This document shows, one piece after another, positions 31,936 through 38,126 of a stretch of DNA of 38,126 nucleotides; within the stretch, counting starts at the first letter, position 1, and each line of letters begins with the position of its first letter. A model generated the notes under the pieces. That model had not been told where the DNA came from, made no database searches, and worked only from the letters and a program-made list of their open reading frames with translations. The translations under genes and the position numbers were made by a program. The DNA lies in NCBI GenBank assembly GCA_011772865.1, contig WVYQ01000006.1, forward strand, positions 43,953 through 82,078. The letters are read 5' to 3'. Source of the DNA: Woeseiaceae bacterium. Lineage in GTDB: Bacteria; Pseudomonadota; Gammaproteobacteria; Steroidobacterales; Woeseiaceae.

Positions 31936-32919
31936 TCAGGTGTCCTGCCGCGTCTCGAACGCGGCGCCGAAAAATCTCAGCCAGTTAAGCCCCATTACCT
32001 TGCGCACGTCGTCGTCACCAAAGCCGGCCTTTTTAAGGCCCTGCGCAAGGTTGGAGAAGTCTTTACAGCTCGCGAACCATTCGGGCTGGCGCGGCCAGTC
32101 CTTGTTGTCCGCCGATCCTTCGCCGTAATCGGCGCCGGCTGTCCAGCGGCCGGAGCGCATCCATTCGAGAACCTGATAGTCCCAGTTCAGGCACAGGTCC
32201 GAGCCGATGCCGAGGTTGTCGATGCCGATAATCTCTGCGGTCTCGGCAGCCATGGCCGAGAACTCGTCGAGCGTGCAGTCGCTGCCATTCTTGAGGTGGA
32301 ACGGGTACAGGCTGAGCCCGAGCATGCCGCCCGATTCGCCCAGTGCGCGCAGCACCGTCGTCGACTTGTTGCGCAGCGCATCGTGAAAGAACGACGGATT
32401 GGCGTGCGTAATGGCGATCGGCCTCTCCGAAAGTTCCATGGCCTCGAGCGTCGAGCGCTCCGCGCTGTGCGACATGTCAATGACCATGCCGACGCGGTTC
32501 ATTTCGCGAATGACTTCCTTGCCAAATCGCGTGATTCCGCTGTCACGGGACTCGTAGCAACCCGTGGCGAGCAGGCTCTGGTTGTTGTAGCTCAGCTGCA
32601 TGATGCGTACGCCGAGCTCGTGAAAGATCTGCACATAGCGCAGGTCGTCCTCGATGGGCGAGCAGTTCTGGAATCCGAACACGATGCCGACGCGCCCTGA
32701 CTGCTCTGCGGCAAGCACATCGTCGGCGCTGCGCGCGTGCAGGATGAGATCGCCGTGCTGGCGAAACAGCCGTTGCCAGTCGCCGATGTTGGCCAGCGTT
32801 TCGCGAGTATTTTCCCAGTAAGCTATGGTGACGTGAATTGCCGTAATACCGGCGTCTTTGGCTGCCTGGAAAAGCTCTCGATTCCAGTTAACGTACTGTA
32901 GTCCGTCGATGACAATCAT
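31936..32919 (-). CDS. M19 (renal dipeptidase-like) family protein with altered metal site
   Basis: A 327-residue soluble protein of the M19 membrane dipeptidase fold without signal peptide. Family landmarks are NNQSLLATGCYE, GMVIDMSHSAERSTLEA (H151), PIAITHANPSFFHDALRN (H172, R183), LGIGSDLC and MGLNWLRFF. The N-terminal metal motif HxD of true dipeptidases is replaced by DGLQYVNW (5-12), and the usual bridging Glu position reads FGFQN (Q84). This matches a subgroup seen beside dimethylglycine/glycine-betaine catabolic genes in pseudomonads (PA5396 type), not classical dipeptidases. It may be a mononuclear hydrolase on a methylated amine derivative. It starts 9 bases after the aldehyde dehydrogenase stop and abuts the next gene. 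Confidence 0.85.
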   Translation of the reverse strand: MIVIDGLQYVNWNRELFQAAKDAGITAIHVTIAYWENTRETLANIGDWQRLFRQHGDLILHARSADDVLAAEQSGRVGIVFGFQNCSPIEDDLRYVQIFHELGVRIMQLSYNNQSLLATGCYESRDSGITRFGKEVIREMNRVGMVIDMSHSAERSTLEAMELSERPIAITHANPSFFHDALRNKSTTVLRALGESGGMLGLSLYPFHLKNGSDCTLDEFSAMAAETAEIIGIDNLGIGSDLCLNWDYQVLEWMRSGRWTAGADYGEGSADNKDWPRQPEWFASCKDFSNLAQGLKKAGFGDDDVRKVMGLNWLRFFGAAFETRQDT

Positions 32920-32928
32920 CGGGTCCGC

Positions 32929-34374
32929 TCAATAGGGCAGGCTGTAAGTGGTCTTGACGACCGTATAGAACTCTTGCGCATACTGACCTTGCTCGCGCGG
33001 GCCATAGCTCGATGCCTTGCGGCCGCCGAACGGCACATGGTAGTCGGTACCTGCCGTGGGCAGGTTGACCATGACGCAGCCCGACCTGGAATGCCGCCGG
33101 AAGTGGTTGGCATGCTTCAGGGACGTCGTCATGATGCCGGCCGTGAGGCCGAACTCGGTATCGTTCGAAACCGCCAGCGCCTCATCGTAGTCGGCTACCT
33201 TGATCACACAGGTAATTGGCCCGAAGATCTCCTCCCGGTTGACGCGCATGTCGTTGGTTGTGCCGGTGAATAACGCCGGCGTCATGAAGTAGCCTTCTGT
33301 GTCCAGCGTCGGCGTGTCGCCTCCGCATTCGAGAACAGCGCCTTCATCCTTCGCGAGTTGCAGGTAGCCCAGGTTTTGCTCGAGTTGCCGGGCATCGACA
33401 ACGGGGCCGATCTGGGTTTGCGGCTCGAGTGCGTGACCGACAACGAGCTCCCGCATCGCTTTTTTCATGCGTTCGACGAACTCGTCGTGGATGCTTTCCT
33501 CGACCACGAGCCTCGACGACGCGGTGCACTTTTGACCGGTGCCGAAGAACGCCCCGTTGATGGCGCACTGCACAGCCAGGTCGAGATCGGCATCCTGCAA
33601 TACGACGAGTGCATTCTTGCTGCCCATCTCGAGCTGTACGCGGGTCATATTGTCGATGGCATTGCGAGCGATCTGGCGGCCGACGGCGACAGAGCCGGTA
33701 AACGAAATGGCGTCCACGTCACCTGCGCGCGTCAGTGCGTCGCCAGTGGTCGACCCCGGTCCCGTCACGAGGTTGAACGCGCCAGCGGGCAGGCCGCTGC
33801 GGCTGATGATCTCGGTCAACGCCCAGGCGCTTGCAGGCACCAGTTCGGCCGCTTTGAGAACGACCGTGTTGCCGAATGCCAGCGCCGGCGCGATCTTCCA
33901 GGCGGCAACGGCCGTCGGAAAGTTCCACGGCGTGACGAGGCCGACCACGCCGAGCGGCTCGCGCGTGACGTCGACGTCCACGCCGGGACGCACCGACGCC
34001 GCGTGTTCGCCCATCTGGCGCAGCACTTCGGCGCCGAAATATTGGAAGAACTGACCGGCGCGGCCTACCTCGCCGATCCCCTCAGCGAGCGGTTTGCCTT
34101 CCTCGCGGCTCAACAGGCGGCCGAGTTCGTCCTTACGCGCGATTAATTCGTTGCCGATGCTGTCGAGTATGGCCTTGCGTTCCTCGAGCCCACTCTGCGA
34201 CCAGCCTGTAAACGCATCACGCGCCGCGTCGACGGCCTGCAGCGCCTCATCCGGCGTGGCGCTGGCATAGTGGCCAATGATGTCGCTGGTGTCGGAAGGG
34301 TTCACATTTGTGACTGTGTCGCCTCCCTCTGTCCACTCACCGCCGATGTAGTTGCAAAATACGTTGTCGGTCAT
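32929..34374 (-). CDS. Aldehyde dehydrogenase, 2-ketoglutarate semialdehyde dehydrogenase-like
   Basis: A 481-residue cytoplasmic NAD(P)+-dependent aldehyde dehydrogenase. Catalytic residues are all present: PWNFP (N151), the general base in QLEMGSKNA (E249) and the nucleophile in GTGQKCTASS (C283). The pattern NPSDTSDIIGHYA, REEGKPLAEGIGEVGRAGQFFQYFGAE, LEMGSKNALVVL and the end PFGGRKASSYGPREQGQYAQEFYT resembles enzymes that oxidise 2-oxoglutarate semialdehyde (2,5-dioxopentanoate) to 2-oxoglutarate, as in glucarate, arabinose and hydroxyproline degradation. The ATG follows GGGAAAC by a suitable distance. Next to an imine reductase of the DpkA type it fits an imino-acid catabolic route. Substrate assignment is by resemblance only. 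Confidence 0.88.
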   Translation of the reverse strand: MTDNVFCNYIGGEWTEGGDTVTNVNPSDTSDIIGHYASATPDEALQAVDAARDAFTGWSQSGLEERKAILDSIGNELIARKDELGRLLSREEGKPLAEGIGEVGRAGQFFQYFGAEVLRQMGEHAASVRPGVDVDVTREPLGVVGLVTPWNFPTAVAAWKIAPALAFGNTVVLKAAELVPASAWALTEIISRSGLPAGAFNLVTGPGSTTGDALTRAGDVDAISFTGSVAVGRQIARNAIDNMTRVQLEMGSKNALVVLQDADLDLAVQCAINGAFFGTGQKCTASSRLVVEESIHDEFVERMKKAMRELVVGHALEPQTQIGPVVDARQLEQNLGYLQLAKDEGAVLECGGDTPTLDTEGYFMTPALFTGTTNDMRVNREEIFGPITCVIKVADYDEALAVSNDTEFGLTAGIMTTSLKHANHFRRHSRSGCVMVNLPTAGTDYHVPFGGRKASSYGPREQGQYAQEFYTVVKTTYSLPY

Positions 34375-34401
34375 CTTGTTTCCCGTTTGCCTGGCAGCAG
34401 C

Positions 34402-35424
34402 TTACGCCGAGCCGGATGGCTCGCAAAGCGCGAGTATTGAATCATGGACCTTGGCGGATAGCTTGACGCCGGCCGATGCCGTCTCGCGGCGGTTACTGTA
34501 GCGCCGTGCGCTGGGCAGCCGGGAACCCGGTTGTGCTTCGATCTGGGCGAACAGCTTTTCTGCGTGCGCGGCCCAGCCTTCGCTGTCGCCGAACAGCTGC
34601 GGATCCATCGCAATGATCAACTCACCGCCGCTCGGCGGGCCGCCGTCGTTATTGTCGCGCTCGGCCGCCTCGAAGCTGAAACACTCGCCGATCAGGGCGC
34701 CAGCAAAGAGTTCGATCATCATGGCGATCGACGAGCCTTTGTGGCCTCCGAACGCCAGCAACGCGCCGTCGAGGACCTCGTTTGGGTCCGTCGTTTCCCG
34801 ACCGTCTTTGTCGACGCCAACTCCAGCGGGCAGGGCTTTGCCTTCGCGGGCTGCGAGCATGACCTCGCCACGTGCCATGACGGATGAGGCCTGGTCGAAT
34901 ATCACGGGTGGGTTGTCTTCCCGCGGCCAGCCGAATGCCAGCGGGTTGGTGCCATAAAGGGGCTTCGAGCCACCCGCCGGTATGACCGCGGGTTTGTATG
35001 ACACACAGGCCAGCGCGCACAGGCCCGCCTCGGCGATTGGCTCGATCTCGGTCCACAACGCGGCGAAATGGTGGATGTCCGTCAGCGCCAATGCGGCAAT
35101 GCCCGATGTTTTCGCAGCATCGATCAACGGCTCACGGCCGCATGCCAGCGCAAGCGGCGCGAAACCACTGTCGCCGTCGACACGCACCACGGCCCCGGCA
35201 ATCTTGTCGACCGTAGGTTCGGCGTGGCCGTTGACTTTGCCACTCTTGAGGGAAGCGACATAGCCGGCGAGGCGCATGAGGCCATGCGAATGACAACCGT
35301 CGCGCTCGGCGGCCGTAATCACATCGGCGACGGCAGCCGCGTTGGCAGCGTTGCAGCCATTGTGGCTCAGTACGCTTGTCGCAAGTGCGTGGACTTCGTC
35401 CAGGGTGAATGTCAGATCGCTCAT
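34402..35424 (-). CDS. Ldh family (DpkA-type) cyclic imine / 2-oxo acid reductase
   Basis: A 340-residue cytoplasmic NAD(P)H oxidoreductase of the malate/L-lactate dehydrogenase-2 (LDH2) fold. Motifs: CHSHGLMRL (44-52), ALTDIHHFAALWTEIEPIAE (His pair 118-119), GTNPLAFGWP (158-167), FDQASSVMARGE, and GALLAFGGHKGSSIAMMIELFAGALIG. The HHFAALW pattern with AFGGHKGS favours the delta1-piperideine/pyrroline-2-carboxylate reductases (DpkA) over true malate or lactate dehydrogenases. Such enzymes reduce delta1-pyrroline-2-carboxylate to L-proline. It begins 12 bases after the sulfotransferase stop and ends 27 bases before the aldehyde dehydrogenase ATG, so it is in the cluster. Confidence 0.87.
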   Translation of the reverse strand: MSDLTFTLDEVHALATSVLSHNGCNAANAAAVADVITAAERDGCHSHGLMRLAGYVASLKSGKVNGHAEPTVDKIAGAVVRVDGDSGFAPLALACGREPLIDAAKTSGIAALALTDIHHFAALWTEIEPIAEAGLCALACVSYKPAVIPAGGSKPLYGTNPLAFGWPREDNPPVIFDQASSVMARGEVMLAAREGKALPAGVGVDKDGRETTDPNEVLDGALLAFGGHKGSSIAMMIELFAGALIGECFSFEAAERDNNDGGPPSGGELIIAMDPQLFGDSEGWAAHAEKLFAQIEAQPGSRLPSARRYSNRRETASAGVKLSAKVHDSILALCEPSGSA

Positions 35425-35436
35425 AGGTTGATTCCG

Positions 35437-37461
35437 TCAGTCGTCAATCGGATACCGTTGCAAAACCGGTCCCAGCGCATGTTTCAGCGGATCAAGGTAG
35501 GGTTCGAAATTGCGCCACTGCTCCAGCCCGGCCTTGTAAATGGGTTGCCGGACCTGTTCGGAACTCGGCGTGCGTACCGATCGCTCGGTGCGATGAAATT
35601 TCAGACAGGCCTCTTCGAAGGGCAGCCCGCAGTGCTCGAGTATCCTGCGCACCTGCGTTTCGAGGTCGGCCACGACATCCTCGTACTGCACGCGCAGGAT
35701 CTTGCCGGGCAAGACCGCGTCCCAGTGGTCCATTAGCTCGACGTAGTCCCTGTAATACCTGCCAATCTCGTCGAGGCCATAGGTGAACTCCTGGCCGCTT
35801 GCGAATAGCTGTTTGAAACCGCTGAAACAGCAGGCCATGGGGTGGCGGCGCGCGTCGATGATAGTTGCATTCGGCAGGATCAGGTGAATCAGGCCGATGT
35901 GACGGAAGTTGTTGGGCATCTTGTCGATGAAAAACGGCGCGTCCTGGCGATGTACCCGGGTGTCTTCGATAAATGCCTCGCCGAATTCGCGCAGTTTATC
36001 GACGGGTATGTCGGCAAGTATCTTCGGATACCGCGGATCCTCGTCCTTGTACCGGCGGCCATCGAGCCGACTCGCAAGGGCCGGTATATTCGGCAGCTCC
36101 AGCGTGCCATCGACCTGTGAGTGCGAAGCGAGAATCTGCTCCAGCAGCGTCGAGCCCGCTCGCGGCAGGCCCACAATGAAGATCGGGTCCGGTGCATTGC
36201 AGCCGCTGCCTGCGCGCTGCGCAAAAAACGCTGTGTCGCAGACCTGCCGCTGCATCTGCAGCCGCTCCGTTATTGCGTCGGACTTGTACTGCAGTTCGTC
36301 TTTCTTCAAGGCGTTGCCGCGCAGGTAGAAATCTGCCGCCGCCGCGAAGTCTTCGCTGTCCTCATAGTGCTTGCCGAGGGCGAAGCAGACGTGAATACGA
36401 TCTTCGACCGAAGTCGAAGGCAGTGACTCGGCCCAACGCATCGACTCTACTTCAGAATCCGAAAAGCGGTAAGTTTTGAGGTTGGCAAGACTCCAGTATG
36501 CGTCTCCATAATCGCGCCGCGCCAGGTAAGAAAGCCGGTAAGACGCGATGGCCTCGTCCAGCCGGCCAATGGTTTTGAGTGCATGCCCATGCACCAGGTG
36601 CAGCCCCGCGTTCTTGTCAGCTTGTTTTGCGAGGCTCTCGTATATTTCCAGCGCCTCATCGTAATTTCCAATCGCGACGCACTGGTTGGCGTAGGCCGCG
36701 AGATAATCAGGGTTGCCCGGTTGCGCCTCAAGGAGCAGTTTCGCTTGCTGCAGGGACTCGGCGTATTTCTGGCGCCGATACAGGACATTCATGTAATCGA
36801 AACGCGCAAAGCGGTTGTCCGGCTCGAACTCCAACGCACTCTCGAGAATGAATTCGGCATCGTCGAGCACGCCAGTTTTTACGCCCAGGTCCGCCAGCAA
36901 GCGCATGCCTTCTATGTTCTGCGGATTCTCCTTCAGGAACGCCCGGCACAGGCGCTCGGCCTTGAAGAGTCGCTTCTCGCTCATCATGTTGCGAACGCTG
37001 AGGAGCTCCGGTGGCAACGCGGCGAGGCGCCGGCGATTCTCTACAACTTCGGAAAGCAGCCTCTCATTGTCTTCTTCGATGGCGATATTTTCGAGCGCCT
37101 GCCAGCTCGCGAGCAGGGAATTGTTGCGAGCAACGGCTTTTTTGTATGCGGTCTTGGCTGCCGCGGTATTGCCCAGCGCGGCTTCCAGGTGCCCCTGTTC
37201 CTGCCAGGCACGGCCATAGGCGGGGCGCAGTTGCTGCAACTTGCTCAGTGCGGCGCGAGCTCCCTCGAATCGCCCGGCGTACCGCAGGCTGACGGCGAAC
37301 ACGTACAGCGCGTCCTCATGCTCGGGCATCTCGCGCAACAGGTCGCGCAGCACGTGGCATGCGTCCTCGGGCCGGCTGGCCGACAGCAAGGCCTTGGCCG
37401 TTGCGATGGCTTCTTCCGGTTGCGGGTGATCCTGTGAGGCCGGCTGGTTTTGCATTGACAT
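35437..37461 (-). CDS. TPR-repeat sulfotransferase family protein
   Basis: A 674-residue protein with two parts. Residues 15-400 are tetratricopeptide-like helical repeats (for example AWQEQGHLEAALGNTAAAKTAYKKAV, NAGLHLVHGHALKTIGRLDEAIASYRLS). The rest is a sulfotransferase domain with the PAPS 5'-phosphosulfate loop FIVGLPRAGSTLLEQIL (428-444), the 3'-phosphate motif ARRHPMACCFSGFKQLF, the YEDVV element ILRVQYEDVVADLETQV and the end RTPSSEQVRQPIYKAGLEQWRNFEPYL. Proteins of this type are common beside TonB-dependent receptor genes, as here. The acceptor is unknown. Two ATGs (37461, 37455) are possible and no strong ribosome site is seen. A terminator-like hairpin lies only 18 bases upstream, leaving no room for a separate promoter after it. 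Confidence 0.9.
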   Translation of the reverse strand: MSMQNQPASQDHPQPEEAIATAKALLSASRPEDACHVLRDLLREMPEHEDALYVFAVSLRYAGRFEGARAALSKLQQLRPAYGRAWQEQGHLEAALGNTAAAKTAYKKAVARNNSLLASWQALENIAIEEDNERLLSEVVENRRRLAALPPELLSVRNMMSEKRLFKAERLCRAFLKENPQNIEGMRLLADLGVKTGVLDDAEFILESALEFEPDNRFARFDYMNVLYRRQKYAESLQQAKLLLEAQPGNPDYLAAYANQCVAIGNYDEALEIYESLAKQADKNAGLHLVHGHALKTIGRLDEAIASYRLSYLARRDYGDAYWSLANLKTYRFSDSEVESMRWAESLPSTSVEDRIHVCFALGKHYEDSEDFAAAADFYLRGNALKKDELQYKSDAITERLQMQRQVCDTAFFAQRAGSGCNAPDPIFIVGLPRAGSTLLEQILASHSQVDGTLELPNIPALASRLDGRRYKDEDPRYPKILADIPVDKLREFGEAFIEDTRVHRQDAPFFIDKMPNNFRHIGLIHLILPNATIIDARRHPMACCFSGFKQLFASGQEFTYGLDEIGRYYRDYVELMDHWDAVLPGKILRVQYEDVVADLETQVRRILEHCGLPFEEACLKFHRTERSVRTPSSEQVRQPIYKAGLEQWRNFEPYLDPLKHALGPVLQRYPIDD

Positions 37462-37478
37462 GATGATCCGGGTGAGGG

Positions 37479-37508
37479 AAAAAAAAGGGCGAACCGTAAA
37501 GTTCGCCC
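37479..37508 (-). terminator. Intrinsic terminator between TonB receptor and sulfotransferase genes
   Basis: On the minus strand GGGCGAAC (37508-37501), a six-base loop, GTTCGCCC (37494-37487) and a run of eight T (37486-37479) form a textbook intrinsic terminator. It follows the TonB-dependent receptor by about 70 bases and precedes the sulfotransferase ATG by 18 bases. It may fully separate the two genes or act as an attenuator with read-through. Confidence 0.9.
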
Positions 37509-37577
37509 CTTCTTCGTCTCGCGACAGCTTTCAGTTCATTTCTTTTTCCATACCAAGCCTCCGAGGCCAGTCCTGGT

Positions 37578-38126
37578 TCAGAAATGGTACGAGAAGCGTA
37601 CTCCAAGCGTTCTCGGGCGGTTCGTTGTGATGCGCTCGAAAAAGTCCTGGCGATTAATGTGCAGCTGTGCGCGCTCGTCGGTCAGGTTAGCCCCGAACAA
37701 CTCGACTCCCCAACCATCGGTCGGGTGCTCCCAGCCCAGCGAGGCGTTAACGACTGTCCAGCTGTCCTGCGTCGTATTGGGCTCCTCGGGCGTGTCGACG
37801 AGCGAGTTGATGGATTCACCGGCATACCTGATGCCCAGTTGACCATAGCCCATCCAGCCGTTGCTGAGGACCCAGTCGTAGCGTGCCCGTGCGGTCATCT
37901 GAAATTCCGGCGTCAGCGGCAACTGGGTGCCGGCGTCGGCGACCACGATGTCGAATGCCGGGTCGACAAACACGAGTTCCGTGTCATTGAACGAAGCGCC
38001 CGCGTACAGGGTCCACCTGTCGGAAGCGGACCAGATCAGGTCGGCTTCGATACCCCGGATCTCAGCATCGCCGCCATTGTCGATCAGCGTAAAGATCGAG
38101 ATATTCTGCGAGTCGAATTGCGAGAC
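37578..38126 (-). CDS. TonB-dependent receptor, C-terminal part (5' end outside window)
   Basis: This is the last ~182 codons of an outer-membrane TonB-dependent receptor; the frame is open to the end of the window. It shows typical late-barrel features: GIEADLIWSASDRWTLYAGASFNDTE (in pieces), LTPEFQMTARARYDW, WMGYGQLGIRYAGESIN, WTVVNASLGWEHPTDGW, the near-terminal VELFGANLTDERAQL and an aromatic end RFSYHF. The residues preceding the end (RPRTLGVRFSYHF) are the usual 'RxxGVxxxxxF' finish. The ligand cannot be inferred from this part. Its transcript should end at the hairpin at 37479-37508, before the TPR-sulfotransferase gene. Confidence 0.92.
   Translation of the reverse strand, partial: VSQFDSQNISIFTLIDNGGDAEIRGIEADLIWSASDRWTLYAGASFNDTELVFVDPAFDIVVADAGTQLPLTPEFQMTARARYDWVLSNGWMGYGQLGIRYAGESINSLVDTPEEPNTTQDSWTVVNASLGWEHPTDGWGVELFGANLTDERAQLHINRQDFFERITTNRPRTLGVRFSYHF

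Noticed and set aside
36583-37437. 284-codon plus-strand frame opposite the TPR-sulfotransferase
   Set aside because: Antisense shadow of the TPR repeat region with no start signal or recognisable domain.
1-38126. CRISPR arrays, insertion sequences, prophage or integron elements
   Set aside because: No regularly spaced repeats, transposase, integrase or phage structural genes were seen on either strand.

Overview
The window looks like chromosomal DNA of a GC-rich (roughly 60% by eye), Gram-negative, probably marine gammaproteobacterium. The grounds are two TonB-dependent receptors, a lipoprotein signal, a Fur-type operator before feoAB, two BCCT transporters, a VC_2705-type sodium symporter pair and a TPR-sulfotransferase. 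A Woeseiaceae or Chromatiales-like lineage is my guess from general gene style and is not proven. I see no rRNA, tRNA, CRISPR array, prophage or insertion sequence. Coding density is very high. The longest gene-free stretch is 12403-12699 (297 bases).

Layout. (1) 1-2245, plus strand: the 3' end of a TonB-dependent receptor, a small thiamine-binding (YkoF-like) protein, a PnuC/PnuT-type permease and an APH-fold kinase, read together as a thiamine uptake and trapping operon. (2) 2242-7449, minus: amidohydrolase, GloB-like hydrolase, NhaA antiporter and MscS-like channel, each start overlapping the preceding stop. (3) 7480-10404, plus: a large M16 peptidase lipoprotein. (4) 10430-11752, minus: a MATE exporter, divergent from an AhpD-like gene (11797-12402, plus). 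(5) 12403-12699: a gap with a promoter-like pair, a strong intrinsic terminator and a REP-like palindrome, possibly a small RNA gene. (6) 12700-16940, plus: DUF4212 subunit, sodium:solute symporter, secreted M20 peptidase and CDF metal exporter. (7) 16939-17025: an 87-base imperfect palindrome. (8) hpt (minus) divergent from a deoxynucleoside kinase (plus). (9) feoA-feoB with a promoter overlapped by a Fur-box-like site. (10) Minus: an aminotransferase and a GGDEF/EAL membrane protein, the latter divergent from a cupredoxin-like protein plus a porin-like protein. (11) 26375-37461, minus: eight tightly packed genes, in transcription order TPR-sulfotransferase, DpkA-type imine reductase, 2-ketoglutarate-semialdehyde-type aldehyde dehydrogenase, M19 homologue, a 576-residue unknown, a DUF3726-like protein and two BCCT transporters. 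(12) 37578-38126, minus: the 3' end of a second TonB-dependent receptor, separated from the cluster by a strong terminator-like hairpin.

How the genes work together. The most promising poorly described system is region 11. The transporters suggest import of a betaine-like or zwitterionic amine. The imine reductase and aldehyde dehydrogenase suggest breakdown of a cyclic imino acid to 2-oxoglutarate. The M19 homologue lacks the usual first metal-site residues, and two conserved-looking proteins have no assigned role. The second candidate is region 10, where a c-di-GMP phosphodiesterase with a periplasmic sensor domain faces a type-1-copper-like protein and an outer-membrane barrel. Assignments rest on motif recognition by eye; no database search was run.
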